Numbered from the stretch's first letter, positions 41,637 to 51,480 are shown. The stretch is 64,000 nt of DNA from UBA4416 sp040386075 (GCA_040386075.1 JAZKGE010000019.1:248001-312000); one strand, 5' to 3'. The notes: a model not told the origin generated them from the letters alone. Made by a program: numbers and translations.

Positions 41637-42902
41637 ATGAATTTATTAATCAAGCAAGCAACCGTTGTTGATTCAACCAGCCCACATAATGGTAGGGTAA
41701 TGGATATTTTAATAGAAAAAGGAGTAATTATCCAGATCAAAAAAAACATCACTCCCGAAAGAGGAATTAAAACCATTGAAGAAGAAGGATTACATGTGTC
41801 GGCCGGATGGTTAGATATGCAGGTTAATTTTTGTGATCCCGGTTACGAACACAAAGAAACACTTGAGAATGGATTGAAAAGTGCCGCTAAAGGCGGTTTT
41901 ACCAGTGTATGTTTAATGAGTGGCACAAATCCACCTTTGCACAATAAAGCGCAGGTAGAATATATTGTAAATCGTTCCAAAGGAAGTTTAGTGGATGTAT
42001 TGCCCGTTGGAACATTAAGCCATAATCAGGAAGGAAAAGATCTGTCGGAAATGTACGACATGAAATTATCCGGTGCCGTAGCTTTTAGTGATTATAAAAA
42101 AACAACCAAAGATGCAGGATTGATCTTGCGCGCACTTCAGTATTCCGAAAATATCAATAGTTTTATCATGACGCACTGTGATGATAAAACTATCTCCCAC
42201 GATGGATTGGTGAATGAAGGTGTTACTTCAACGAAACTTGGATTGAAAGGAATTCCGGCATTGGCCGAAGAGATCATGCTGCAGCGTAATATTCAAATTT
42301 TAGAATATACAGGAGGAAAAATGCATGTTCCAACCATTAGTACTAAAGGAAGTGTGGAACTGATCAAAAAAGCAAAAGCTAAAAAATTAAATATTACCTG
42401 TGGGGTTGCGGCCTATAATTTATTGTTAGAGGAGACAGAGCTGGAAGGCTTTGACACCAATTTCAAAGTTAACCCACCTTTAAGAACCAGGGAAGATATG
42501 GATGCTTTGAAAAAAGGCATTGCGGATGGAACGATCGATGTGATCGTGAGCGATCATAATCCACAAGATATTGAAAGCAAAGATCTTGAATTTGATCTGG
42601 CTGATAATGGCATGATAGGATTGGAAAGCTGCTTTGGAGTTTTAAATTCAGCGTTAAGTGCTAAATTATCTCTTGAAGCTATTGTTGACACTCTAACTAA
42701 AAATCCACGTAACATATTAGGCTTGCCGCCTGTTACTATTAAAGAAGATAGTGCAGCTAATATAACTCTGTTCAATCCCGCTAAAAAATATGTTTTCGAA
42801 AGATCTCATATTGTTTCTTCAAACAAAAACTCCGGCTTTATTGGCAAGGAATTGAAAGGTACGGTCATTGGTGTGGTGAACAAGAACGAATTTCAGTCTT
42901 AG
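41637..42902 (+). CDS. Dihydroorotase homologue with degenerate metal site
   Basis: 421 residues of the amidohydrolase fold, aligned with bacterial type I dihydroorotase over its whole length (N-terminal sheet, GWLDMQVNFCDPGYEHKETL, AKGGFTSVCLM, HVPTISTKGSVELI, SDHNPQDIE). The catalytic HxH-x-R-x-PG motif reads Q-V-N-F-C-D-P-G, so both zinc-binding His residues and the substrate Arg are replaced. A later metal-site His is also lost (HVPT in place of HxxH). It is therefore probably not an active dihydroorotase and may be a non-catalytic partner of aspartate transcarbamoylase or have a new role. Such variants recur in Bacteroidota. Likely co-transcribed with the BatA-type gene. Confidence 0.82.
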   Translation: MNLLIKQATVVDSTSPHNGRVMDILIEKGVIIQIKKNITPERGIKTIEEEGLHVSAGWLDMQVNFCDPGYEHKETLENGLKSAAKGGFTSVCLMSGTNPPLHNKAQVEYIVNRSKGSLVDVLPVGTLSHNQEGKDLSEMYDMKLSGAVAFSDYKKTTKDAGLILRALQYSENINSFIMTHCDDKTISHDGLVNEGVTSTKLGLKGIPALAEEIMLQRNIQILEYTGGKMHVPTISTKGSVELIKKAKAKKLNITCGVAAYNLLLEETELEGFDTNFKVNPPLRTREDMDALKKGIADGTIDVIVSDHNPQDIESKDLEFDLADNGMIGLESCFGVLNSALSAKLSLEAIVDTLTKNPRNILGLPPVTIKEDSAANITLFNPAKKYVFERSHIVSSNKNSGFIGKELKGTVIGVVNKNEFQS

Positions 42903-42905
42903 GCT

Positions 42906-44072
42906 TTGCTGAATAGCACCAAATATTTTAACTCACGTTACGTTAAACTATTGTTGGTGATCTTTTACATTGGCGTTGCTTTGGTTATTTGTCGCTACGC
43001 TAAAAAAAATGCTTACTACGACCTGGATATTGTGATGTACTCAGCCTGTGCATTAGAGAGCGAATCAATGTCGCACCAACAACTTCATGATAGCTCTTAT
43101 AATCTGGCAAAACAGGAACTTGGAGAAGCAATATTCAAGAACATGACAGATAGCGCAAAGTACTATCGAAATTCTATTTACAAGTCAGCCAAAAATTTTT
43201 ATAGCCAGTTGCCTTTTTACAAAGTAAAGCCTTTGTATGTTGGCATTCTAAAATTAGCAAACTCTTTTGGCGTATCTCCTGTTATATTTTCAACCTACAT
43301 TAATTTATTGGCCTATCTTGGCATTGGGATTGCTTTATTATATTATTTTATACTCTTTATCGGGTTTTATAAAGGCTGGCTCATCTCATTGTGTATGATA
43401 TTATTGCCTATGGTTTTGGATACCATTAAGAATAACACGCCCGATATGCTGGCGTCATTTTTTATAATAATAGGAGTTATGTTATTGTTGGCAAATAATA
43501 GGCTCTACAGAAACATAGCAGTGGTTGTGTTTTGCCTGTCAGTATTTATCAGGACAGAAAGCATTATTTTCGCGACAACCTTTTGTGCGATTGCTTTCTA
43601 TTATAAGTTGGAGGAATATTCCAGGAAATATTTGGCAATATTATTCAGTACATCAATTCTTTGCTATTTGTTTGTATCACTATACTACCATGCTTATCCA
43701 TGGACTTTGTTATATAAACATTCTTTCTTAGGCTACATCCCTGATCTTAAAAATGCAGATGTTTCACTTTCACTCAACGGGTATATTCATGGTTTACGCT
43801 TTATTCCGAATACGGTTTTTTATTCCGACTTTTTCCTGATCCTGTTGTTTTTGGTTTTACCATTTTTGTTATATGCCAGGGCTTATTGGAAAAGTAAATT
43901 GTTTGTTGTGGCACAGGCATTATTAATTTCTGTTATGATCCGTGTTATTTTATTTCCTGATCTGTCTATTCGTTTTTACACAGGTATATTTATAATCTCA
44001 GTTGTTTTGTTTTTCAGGATTTTATTAGGGAATAAAAAACCAAAGGTTTCATATAACTTTAATTCAAATTAA
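42906..44072 (+). CDS. Polytopic membrane protein (GT-C-like topology), function unknown
   Basis: 388 residues from a TTG at 42906, three bases after the dihydroorotase-like stop; no ATG occurs in the first 45 codons. About nine hydrophobic helices are present with a large hydrophilic loop between the first two (residues about 45-105). The layout resembles GT-C mannosyltransferase-like or O-antigen polymerase-type membrane proteins, but I see no diagnostic motif. It precedes two glycosyltransferases, so a role in glycan assembly is a reasonable guess. Confidence 0.65.
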   Translation: MLNSTKYFNSRYVKLLLVIFYIGVALVICRYAKKNAYYDLDIVMYSACALESESMSHQQLHDSSYNLAKQELGEAIFKNMTDSAKYYRNSIYKSAKNFYSQLPFYKVKPLYVGILKLANSFGVSPVIFSTYINLLAYLGIGIALLYYFILFIGFYKGWLISLCMILLPMVLDTIKNNTPDMLASFFIIIGVMLLLANNRLYRNIAVVVFCLSVFIRTESIIFATTFCAIAFYYKLEEYSRKYLAILFSTSILCYLFVSLYYHAYPWTLLYKHSFLGYIPDLKNADVSLSLNGYIHGLRFIPNTVFYSDFFLILLFLVLPFLLYARAYWKSKLFVVAQALLISVMIRVILFPDLSIRFYTGIFIISVVLFFRILLGNKKPKVSYNFNSN

Positions 44073-44075
44073 AAC

Positions 44076-45137
44076 GTGTCATCCCTTAAACCAAATACTG
44101 TTATTGTTGTTACTCCGGGTTTTCCGAAAGACGAGCACGATACGACTTGTTTACCGGCATTTCAGCAATTTGCTTTAGCAATTAAACAAAACTTTCCGGA
44201 CATTAAATTTGTATTTATTTCGCTTCAGTATCCTTTTAAAAAAGGATTATATACGTGGAACGGAATTAACGTATATGCTATTGGTGGCAAAAACAAAAAA
44301 CATATTTTTGGATTAAGAACCAAACGACTTGCTTTGCAAAAACTGAATGAACTTAAAGAAAATTCTAATATCAAAGGGTTGATCAGTTTATGGTGCATTG
44401 ACACGGCTTTGGTGGCGAATAGATTTGCGTTGGCAAATAATATCAACCATTTGATCTGGATCATTGGCCAGGATGCAAAAGTTACGAATGGTTTTGTAAA
44501 AAAAATAAAGCCAAAACCTTCACAATTGATAGCCATGAGCGATTTTTTGAAGGAGGAATTTAAAAAGAATCACCACATAGATCCAAAGCATATTGTTACC
44601 AATGGCATTAATCCTAAATTGTTTGAACCTTTAAATACAACACAAAGACCGATCGATATTTTAGGCGCAGGCTCTTTAATTCCGCTTAAAAATTACAGTC
44701 TGTTTATTGAAGTTATTGCTGAGATCGTAAAACAGCATCCTATACTGAATGTGAAAATTGCAGGAGATGGTGAGGAGAAAAAATTATTGAGTGATCTGAT
44801 CATTCAATGTAAATTGCAGAATAATATAGAGTTGGTTGGAGCAAAAACTCATTTGGAAACCCTGAGTTTAATGAACCGATCAAAGCTGTTTTTACACACT
44901 TCTTTTTATGAGGGCAATTCTACCGTATTAATGGAAGCTTTATATAGTGGTTGTAAGGTTATTTCTACACAAAAATTAAGTAATGAGCTGGTAAAAAATT
45001 TGCAGACTCAAACAACCAAAGCAGATCTGGTGAATTCTATTCTTGAGTTGCTGTCTCAAAATAAGGAAGCGGAACGTGTGACTTTTAACACAATGGATGA
45101 TTCCGCCAAACAGATCGTACAACTTTTACTAAGTTAA
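44076..45137 (+). CDS. Glycosyltransferase, GT4-type
   Basis: 353 residues from a GTG at 44076. GT-B fold: the N-terminal half begins TVIVVTPGFPKDEHDT; the C-terminal half carries VTNGINPKLFEPLN, ILGAGSLIPLKNYSLFI and the family-4 nucleotide-sugar signature SFYEGNSTVLMEALYSGCKV (E-x7-E motif). Retaining glycosyltransferase, cytoplasmic face of the inner membrane. The 3' end overlaps the convergent glycosyltransferase by nine bases. Confidence 0.88.
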   Translation: MSSLKPNTVIVVTPGFPKDEHDTTCLPAFQQFALAIKQNFPDIKFVFISLQYPFKKGLYTWNGINVYAIGGKNKKHIFGLRTKRLALQKLNELKENSNIKGLISLWCIDTALVANRFALANNINHLIWIIGQDAKVTNGFVKKIKPKPSQLIAMSDFLKEEFKKNHHIDPKHIVTNGINPKLFEPLNTTQRPIDILGAGSLIPLKNYSLFIEVIAEIVKQHPILNVKIAGDGEEKKLLSDLIIQCKLQNNIELVGAKTHLETLSLMNRSKLFLHTSFYEGNSTVLMEALYSGCKVISTQKLSNELVKNLQTQTTKADLVNSILELLSQNKEAERVTFNTMDDSAKQIVQLLLS

Positions 45138-46205
45138 ATGCTGTAACATATTTTCTATTTGTAAGGCAATGGCTTTGTTACTGCATTTATTTTCAAAATG
45201 TTTTCGGATAGTTTCTTTTCGGGTAGTTGTAAATTCTGTATCTAATACTTTAAATAATTTTGTTGCTAATTCCATTTCGTTCTTTGGATCGAATTGTTCC
45301 TTTTCCTCCAAACCTTTTAGCAAAAAATCAAATGCTGGTATGTGTGATACAATAGGAAACGTACCGCACGCTAATGCTTCTATGAGTGAATAACCGCTAC
45401 CTTCATATAAACTACATGAAACAAAGACATGAGATTGATTTAAAATAGTTTCTATTTCATTTTGAGATACAGAACCTTTAAATGTAACCATATGATTTAT
45501 TTGATTTTTCTTGCAATACATTTTGAGTTCTGGCTCTTGTTCATTGCTTGTATAGTAAACATACAAATGAACGTCTGAGCGCTTTGTCTTTAAAATAGTG
45601 ATGGCTTTTAACAACGTGATCAGATTTTTATTTTCGTTCAATCTTCCAATAAAAACCAATTTTTTGATCGTTTCTGTTTTGTTATCTGACAGCAGTTGAA
45701 AATTAGAACTTCCTTCTACAACCTCATACACTTTATTTACAGAAGAAATGCATTTTTTTTGAAGAAAAGGTTGAGCTATTTCCTTTCCATTAAATAAATA
45801 GCCATCAACCCAATGGTCAGCTAAAGGCATGAGTATTGCTTTTTTTCTCAAATAAGTTTTTTCTGCATGATGTTGCAAAATTATTTTTGCTCCCGAAGCC
45901 CATTTTATATAAGCGGCTTCTAAAAAATAATCAAGCCCGTGAATAATAACATATTCACATTTATTTGTTTTAATATAATTAATAGCTTTTTTTAAAAATG
46001 TCAAATGGCCCGTTTTTTTAGAAATTAATTGGATCAACTCATAAGGCTCATTGAATGCCAGATTGTTATTTAACAAATAATGAATCGCATGCGTTTTTCC
46101 CAATTCGGTTTTATACGATAAAGAAGATGCCTGCTCTTTTATAAAAGCTTCTTTATTTATGTATAAAGACGCGTAAAAATGGATATACAAAATATTTTTT
46201 CGCAA
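45129..46205 (-). CDS. Glycosyltransferase, GT4-type
   Basis: 358 residues from a TTG at 46205; the next in-frame ATG is over 100 codons further, so a non-ATG start is likely. GT-B fold with ILQHHAEKTYLRKKAILMPL in the N-terminal lobe and, in the C-terminal lobe, VFIGRLNENKNLITLLKAI, VTFKGSVSQNEIETIL and VSCSLYEGSGYSLIEALACG, the family-4 E-x7-E motif. Together with the methyltransferase upstream it forms a small minus-strand operon facing the other glycosyltransferase. Confidence 0.88.
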   Translation of the reverse strand: MRKNILYIHFYASLYINKEAFIKEQASSLSYKTELGKTHAIHYLLNNNLAFNEPYELIQLISKKTGHLTFLKKAINYIKTNKCEYVIIHGLDYFLEAAYIKWASGAKIILQHHAEKTYLRKKAILMPLADHWVDGYLFNGKEIAQPFLQKKCISSVNKVYEVVEGSSNFQLLSDNKTETIKKLVFIGRLNENKNLITLLKAITILKTKRSDVHLYVYYTSNEQEPELKMYCKKNQINHMVTFKGSVSQNEIETILNQSHVFVSCSLYEGSGYSLIEALACGTFPIVSHIPAFDFLLKGLEEKEQFDPKNEMELATKLFKVLDTEFTTTRKETIRKHFENKCSNKAIALQIENMLQHLT

Positions 46206-46214
46206 GGATGAATG

Positions 46215-46934
46215 TTATTTAATTTTTTGGATTAAATAATTCGGGTTCTTATCAACTATACGGAAAGAACTGTCTTGTTTAATGTCATCTATTAGTTTCG
46301 AACTTCCATAATTCGATCCGTCCCAGGAGTCGTCCAGTAGTATATAGCCATTTATTTTTAAATATTTCGCTGTGTTTTCAAAATCCCGTTTTGCAATTTC
46401 GTATGAGTGATCACCATCAATGTAGCAAAAAGAAATTTGACCACCAAGTTTGAACGGTCTTTTAAATACATCAATTATTTCATCATTTTTTGAGTAATGT
46501 TCAAAAAAAGCATCGGATGTTAACTGAAATGTATGCGGTAGTTTGTTTTTATTAAACAGCGTTACTGAATTCATATAAGCATTTTTAATGTAGTTCATAA
46601 AATCTACACGCTCAATTGTTTCATCACCATCGATAATAGTTACTTTTGTTTTTTTGTAATCATTAAAGCCTTCATAAATCCAGGGATCACATCCTAAGAA
46701 TAATTCCGTCCGATGATATATTTTCATTAGATGATGTGATACATTAGCCGATAAGCCTGCCCAACAACCTATTTCCAACACATGTCCATTCACAGGCATA
46801 TTTTTTATCGCATAATCCATCAAATATATATTGCCCTCGTTTAACATTCCGCCACTAATTGTTGAAGAAGGGAGCCTTTCTATAAAGGCATCCTTGTAAG
46901 GTAATTTTTTTATTGACTTTTTAAATAAATTCAT
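46215..46934 (-). CDS. Class I SAM-dependent methyltransferase (Methyltransf_24/TylF-like)
   Basis: 239 residues. SAM-binding motif I is VLEIGCWAGLSANVSHHL (about residues 52-69), with the acidic LGCDPW strand 2; the later block FCYIDGDHSYEIAKRDFE with GYILLDDSWDG is characteristic of the Methyltransf_24/TylF group, where the D-G-D-H segment binds metal. Probably an O-methyltransferase acting on a sugar or glycan. Nine bases upstream of the glycosyltransferase start. Confidence 0.82.
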   Translation of the reverse strand: MNLFKKSIKKLPYKDAFIERLPSSTISGGMLNEGNIYLMDYAIKNMPVNGHVLEIGCWAGLSANVSHHLMKIYHRTELFLGCDPWIYEGFNDYKKTKVTIIDGDETIERVDFMNYIKNAYMNSVTLFNKNKLPHTFQLTSDAFFEHYSKNDEIIDVFKRPFKLGGQISFCYIDGDHSYEIAKRDFENTAKYLKINGYILLDDSWDGSNYGSSKLIDDIKQDSSFRIVDKNPNYLIQKIK

Positions 46935-46991
46935 ATGAATGGAATCAGGAAATTACTACTAAGTTATTAAATAGAAACGAGTAATTTGTAT

Positions 46992-46999
46992 TATATTTG
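46992..46999 (+). promoter_or_regulatory. -7 box TATATTTG upstream of the radical SAM cluster
   Basis: An exact TAnnTTTG match lies 20 bases before the TTG start at 47020. It is the only good promoter element between the divergent methyltransferase and the first radical SAM gene and could drive the whole plus-strand cluster to 54629. No cobalamin riboswitch-like structure is seen in the 85-base gap. Confidence 0.5.
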
Positions 47000-47019
47000 A
47001 GTAGGATAAATATATTAAT

Positions 47020-48435
47020 TTGAAGTATACAGTTGTATTATATAATCCAGATGCAGTTTTTTATACAATGCCATTAGCCTTATTAGCAATTGGTTCGGTA
47101 TTAGATCCTGACAAATATAATGTCGTGATCATTGATGGCAGATTGGAATCGGACCCTATAATCAGGATCAACGAAGCACTTAACAATAGCGGCGTTTGTT
47201 TTGCAACCACTGTTTTAACCGGAAGCCCTATAAAAGACGCTATTAAAGTATCAAGGGCTGTTAAAGAAAAATTTCCCGATGTGCCTGTTGTCTGGGGTGG
47301 CTGGCATCCTTCCTTATTTCCCAAACAAACACTCGACGAATCAAGCGTGGATGTGGTAGTTAAAGGGCAGGGAGAAAATACATTTAAAGAACTGTTGGAA
47401 AGATATACCTCTAATACTTCATTAGAAGGATTAAAAGGTATTTGTTATAAAGCAAACGGCGTTTACACAGAAAATGCTGAAAGAGCAATGGAGGATATTA
47501 ATAATTTTGCACCTTTTAATTACGACCTGATCGATGTAAAAAGTTACATGAATTTAAGTGGCCGAAAGCAACTGGATTATATTTCATCACAAGGCTGTCG
47601 ATTCCGTTGTTCCTTTTGTGCAGACCCGTTTATGTATAAGCGCGGTTGGTATGGCTATAGTCCGGAAAGAATGGGAGATGAAATAGAATCGTTATGGAAC
47701 AAATATAAATTCGAGCACATTCATCTACAGGATGAAACATTTTTCACAAACAGCAAGCGTGTGAAAGCAGTAGCGGAGGAATTCATCAGGCGTAAATTAC
47801 CTGTAAGTTGGTTTGGAACAATGCGAGCTGATCAGGGAGTTCGCTTGGATGATGAAGTTTGGAAACTGTGTAAAGATTCCGGACTTGAACGCGTAATGAT
47901 CGGGATGGAAGCCGGCACACAGGAAATGTTGGATTGGATGCAAAAGGACATTAAGCTGGAGCATATTTATGAGGTTGCCAGGCAATGCATTAAATATGGT
48001 ATAGCTATTAACTTTAGTATTATTGTTGGTTTCCCGGGAGAAACAGAGGAAAGTATTTCTGAAACACTATCTATGGTAAAAGAGTTGCGAAAAATGAGTA
48101 GCAAATTTAACATGAGCATTTTTTACTATAAGCCTTATCCTGGAAATAAAATTGCGGACGAGTTGTTAGCGAATGGCTATCAGTTCAATTCAACGCTTGA
48201 AGAGTGGAGTAATTTTGATTATGTAGGCACTAAAAAAAGCGAATGGATCAGTGAGGAAAAAATATGTGAGATAGAAAACTTCAAATTCTATCAAAACATG
48301 GCTTATAATGATCGTACACCTGTTAAATTCCTTTTCCAGGAATTTGCCAAATGGCGTATCGAAAACAAGGCCTATCATTTTCCAATTGAACGTAAATTAA
48401 AAGAATGGTTAAAACCCGTTCAGAAAATGTCTTAA
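47020..48435 (+). CDS. B12-binding-type radical SAM protein (copy 1)
   Basis: 471 residues from a TTG at 47020. The N-terminal Rossmann-like B12-binding domain (residues 1-150) has YTVVLYNPDA, LALLAIGSVLDP, VPVVWGGWHPSLFPKQT and VVKGQGENTFKELL. The radical SAM domain starts with C193-RFR-C197-SF-C200 and continues to VMIGMEAGTQEMLDWM and SIIVGFPGETEESI. The C-terminal 120 residues end in a W-R-x5-Y-x-F-P pattern shared with the protein at 49273, its closest relative here. Class B enzymes of this kind methylate unactivated carbons or do ring chemistry; the substrate is unknown. Confidence 0.87.
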   Translation: MKYTVVLYNPDAVFYTMPLALLAIGSVLDPDKYNVVIIDGRLESDPIIRINEALNNSGVCFATTVLTGSPIKDAIKVSRAVKEKFPDVPVVWGGWHPSLFPKQTLDESSVDVVVKGQGENTFKELLERYTSNTSLEGLKGICYKANGVYTENAERAMEDINNFAPFNYDLIDVKSYMNLSGRKQLDYISSQGCRFRCSFCADPFMYKRGWYGYSPERMGDEIESLWNKYKFEHIHLQDETFFTNSKRVKAVAEEFIRRKLPVSWFGTMRADQGVRLDDEVWKLCKDSGLERVMIGMEAGTQEMLDWMQKDIKLEHIYEVARQCIKYGIAINFSIIVGFPGETEESISETLSMVKELRKMSSKFNMSIFYYKPYPGNKIADELLANGYQFNSTLEEWSNFDYVGTKKSEWISEEKICEIENFKFYQNMAYNDRTPVKFLFQEFAKWRIENKAYHFPIERKLKEWLKPVQKMS

Positions 48436-48442
48436 AAACAAT

Positions 48443-49273
48443 ATGGATACCATAAATGATTTTATAAAAATCCCATTGGATTATAAATTAACATATGCCG
48501 ATGGAATTTATACTATTACTACAGATTCTTTTAATGATCTTTTATCTGAGTTTTTAGTTAAATTTTCGGAAATTCAATCAAGTGAAAAATACTACCAATT
48601 ACCTTTTGAGTTATATGAACAGTTCCCAAACGTAAGTGTTCCTAATTTAGCTTCCGAAATATTTACACGCAAACAAGATTTAGTGATAATTAATGACTTG
48701 TTATCAAAGAATTTGAATAATAACAAGAGTGTTTTAGAAGTGAGCGGCTGGAATAATTGGCTAAGTAATTATTTATCAAAAAAAGGATTAACTGTTTTTA
48801 CGGTTGACATTTTTGATGATGATCGTAATGGATTAAAATCTAAGAAACATTACCAGTGTTCTAATTGGAACTCCATTCAAACAGATGTATTACAAACCGA
48901 AATATACAGCTCAAAATTTGATTTAATTGTTTTTAATCATTGTTTGCAATTTCTTACGGACCCAATACAATTGGTTAAAAAGTATAAAAAACTATTAAAC
49001 AAAAATGGTATACTGGTTATTATTGGCAGTACATTCTATAAAAATACAATCAAGAAAGAATCAGAAGTTTTAAAAACAAAATTATATTTTAAAGAGAAAT
49101 ATGATTTTGGGATTCAGTTTTATCCATCAAAAGGTTATTTTAGTTATAAAGACTTCAGCCAGTTTTCAAAAAATAGTTTTAAATTCATATCCTATAAATT
49201 CTCTGTTCCTGGGCTTATTAAAAAATTTCTAAAGAAAGAGAAAAGTGGAATTTTATATTTTATCAATTCATAA
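48443..49273 (+). CDS. SAM-dependent methyltransferase, divergent
   Basis: 276 residues. A lead-in of about 85 residues precedes motif I, here atypical: SVLEVSGWNNWLSNYLSKKG (Gly pattern G-W-N-N-W), followed by VFTVDIFDDD (acidic strand 2) and FDLIVFNHCLQFLTDPIQLV (motif II region with the methyltransferase-type LxDP). The C-terminus is Lys rich. The stop overlaps the next ATG (TAATG), so it is coupled to the second radical SAM gene. Codon use looks more AT-rich than its neighbours. Substrate unknown. Confidence 0.72.
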   Translation: MDTINDFIKIPLDYKLTYADGIYTITTDSFNDLLSEFLVKFSEIQSSEKYYQLPFELYEQFPNVSVPNLASEIFTRKQDLVIINDLLSKNLNNNKSVLEVSGWNNWLSNYLSKKGLTVFTVDIFDDDRNGLKSKKHYQCSNWNSIQTDVLQTEIYSSKFDLIVFNHCLQFLTDPIQLVKKYKKLLNKNGILVIIGSTFYKNTIKKESEVLKTKLYFKEKYDFGIQFYPSKGYFSYKDFSQFSKNSFKFISYKFSVPGLIKKFLKKEKSGILYFINS

Positions 49274-50769
49274 TGTCGATCCTATTATTTAATCCACGGG
49301 CTACCAATCACAATCCGCGCATACCTAACAGTGTGTTGCAAATCGCGGCCAGTATTGATAATACTTATGAATGGGTTATTGTAGATGGGAATTTAGAAAA
49401 AAATCCTTGGTCTGTTATCGAAAATTATTTGTCCTCGGGAAAAATCAGTTATTTTGCCTGTACAGTTATGCCAGGTCCGCAATTAAAGCAGGCAATCCCT
49501 TTCGCAAAAAAGATCAGAGAGAATTATCCGCATATCAAAATTATTTTCGGAGGTTATTTTGCATCTAATCAATATGCTGTGAATTTAAATTCGGGATATG
49601 TAGATTATATAGTAAATGGCCCGGGCGATAATACTTTTCCGCAATTAATAAATGCAATAGAAAATAAATTGTCAGTAGATGGAATTAAAAATCTAATCTA
49701 CAAAAAAGACGGACAAATTTTAAAAACAGCCAAGGAAGAATTATTGGATCTGGATAAATTACCGGCCTTGCCTTATAATAAACTAAATAGCTTTTACTCA
49801 CTTCAAAAAGTATTACCAAAAACGTATTTAGGAAAAAAAACCATCGCCTATCACAGTAGCTTTGGTTGCCCATTTACGTGTTCGTTTTGCGCAGTTGTAC
49901 CTATTTATAATGCTCGATGGAAAGGCAAGTCTGCACAAGGAATCTATAATGACGTGAAATTGTTGAAAGACACGTATCAGGCAGATTCTATAGAGTTTCA
50001 TGATAACAATTTTTTTGTTTCTGAAAAAAGAACAGTTGAATTTGCCAAATTGATTGAAAAAGAAAATATGGTTTGGTGGGGAGAGGCGCGTATCGACACC
50101 ATGGATAAATACAAAGACGAATCATTAGCTGCTATTCGGAAGTCGGGATGTAAGATGATATTTTTTGGGGCGGAAACGGGCAATGATGAAGTCCTGAAAA
50201 AAATGGACAAAGGTGGTACACAAACCGGAGCGCAAATATTAAAATTTGCCGAACGTTTAAAAAAATTCGATATTATTCCTGAATATTCATTTGTATTAGG
50301 AATTCCGGGAGACACAGAAGAACAGGTCAATAAACAAATTGATGAGGACATCGCTTTTATAAAAAAAGTGAAAAGGATCAATCCGAGGACAGAGATTATT
50401 ATTTATACATATAGTCCGGTGCCAACAGAAGGGTCGGATATGTATAAACAGGTATTGGATAGCGGATTCAAATTTCCTGAAACATTGGAAGATTGGATCA
50501 GTCCGGCCTGGGAAAATTTTGATCTTCGAAAAAATCCTTTAACTCCATGGTTAAAGCCATACATGATCGATAAGATCAAGCAATTTGAAACGGTATTGAA
50601 CGGCTATTACCCTTCAAATTCGGATATACGTTTAACAGCGTCAAAAAAAATTGTTTTAAAAACATTGAGTAGCTGGAGGTATAAAAGCAGTTTGTATTCT
50701 TTCCCAAAAGAAATTAGTTTCTTACAACGGGTCTGGAAATATCGCCAACCTGAAACGGAAGGATTTTAA
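49273..50769 (+). CDS. B12-binding-type radical SAM protein (copy 2)
   Basis: 498 residues. B12-binding domain 1-150 (SILLFNPRATNHNPRIPNS, IFGGYFASNQ, YIVNGPGDNTFPQLI). The [4Fe-4S] ligands are C199-PFT-C203-SF-C206, in FGCPFTCSFCAVVP. Further radical SAM elements are MIFFGAETGNDEVLKKMDKG and EYSFVLGIPGDTEEQV. It is paralogous to copy 1, sharing the three-block N-terminus and the W-R-x5-Y-x-F-P end. Overlaps the preceding methyltransferase by one base and is one base before the next, so all three are in one transcript. Confidence 0.87.
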   Translation: MSILLFNPRATNHNPRIPNSVLQIAASIDNTYEWVIVDGNLEKNPWSVIENYLSSGKISYFACTVMPGPQLKQAIPFAKKIRENYPHIKIIFGGYFASNQYAVNLNSGYVDYIVNGPGDNTFPQLINAIENKLSVDGIKNLIYKKDGQILKTAKEELLDLDKLPALPYNKLNSFYSLQKVLPKTYLGKKTIAYHSSFGCPFTCSFCAVVPIYNARWKGKSAQGIYNDVKLLKDTYQADSIEFHDNNFFVSEKRTVEFAKLIEKENMVWWGEARIDTMDKYKDESLAAIRKSGCKMIFFGAETGNDEVLKKMDKGGTQTGAQILKFAERLKKFDIIPEYSFVLGIPGDTEEQVNKQIDEDIAFIKKVKRINPRTEIIIYTYSPVPTEGSDMYKQVLDSGFKFPETLEDWISPAWENFDLRKNPLTPWLKPYMIDKIKQFETVLNGYYPSNSDIRLTASKKIVLKTLSSWRYKSSLYSFPKEISFLQRVWKYRQPETEGF

Positions 50770-50770
50770 T

Positions 50771-51448
50771 ATGCTGGACCGTCTTCAGAAAATATACATG
50801 CAAACCTTTGCCAAACCCTATGTGCTTTGGTATTTGAAAAAGGAAAGAACAGATACAGTTCGTGGTTTTAAGTTGATTATTAAGCCAACGGTTTTTCACC
50901 CCAAATATTTTTTTAGCAGTACTTATTTGTTTGATTTTGTAAGTAGGATTGATCTGACTGATAAGAATTTTTTGGAGATCGGCTGTGGTTCTGGATTGAT
51001 CAGTTTATTGGCTTATCAAAAAAAAGCAAAAGTTACTGCTTGCGATATTAATGATGTGGCTGTTGAATGTACGAGTCTGAACTTCGCAAAAAACTTCGGA
51101 AAAGAAATAACGAATGTATCTGTTCTAAAAAGTGATCTATTCGATATGGTCCCTGAATCGAGATTCGATATCATTGTTGTTAATCCCCCTTATTTTTTTG
51201 AAGATGTTAAAACGACTGATCAACTGGCATGGAATTGTGGAAAAAATGGAGAATATTTTGTTAAATTATTTTCCCAACTTAGAAATTTTGTCCACGCTGA
51301 AAGTGATGTATATATGATTCTGGCTGATAATTGTGAGATCGATAAAATTAAAAATATTGCTAAATCACATCAGTTTGCATTTGAATTACTTGTGCATAAA
51401 AAGATCAAGTGGGAGATCAATTTTATTTTTAAAATTAAAGCTATTTAG
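50771..51448 (+). CDS. Class I methyltransferase with NPPY motif
   Basis: 225 residues. Motif I FLEIGCGSGLISLLA (68-82), CDIND strand 2 and IIVVNPPYFFED (NPPY at 138-141). NPPY is usual in enzymes methylating amino or amide nitrogens (HemK/PrmC, DNA and rRNA N-methyltransferases), so this member may have an N-methylation or heteroatom role unlike the other two methyltransferases in the cluster. It immediately follows radical SAM copy 2. Substrate unknown. Confidence 0.82.
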   Translation: MLDRLQKIYMQTFAKPYVLWYLKKERTDTVRGFKLIIKPTVFHPKYFFSSTYLFDFVSRIDLTDKNFLEIGCGSGLISLLAYQKKAKVTACDINDVAVECTSLNFAKNFGKEITNVSVLKSDLFDMVPESRFDIIVVNPPYFFEDVKTTDQLAWNCGKNGEYFVKLFSQLRNFVHAESDVYMILADNCEIDKIKNIAKSHQFAFELLVHKKIKWEINFIFKIKAI

Positions 51449-51480
51449 CGTATCTTAGATGGTAATAAAACTATGACCAT

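Noticed and set aside
46935..47019. Cobalamin riboswitch before the radical SAM cluster
   Set aside because: The 85-base gap is too short for the aptamer and shows no B12-box-like sequence or hairpins.
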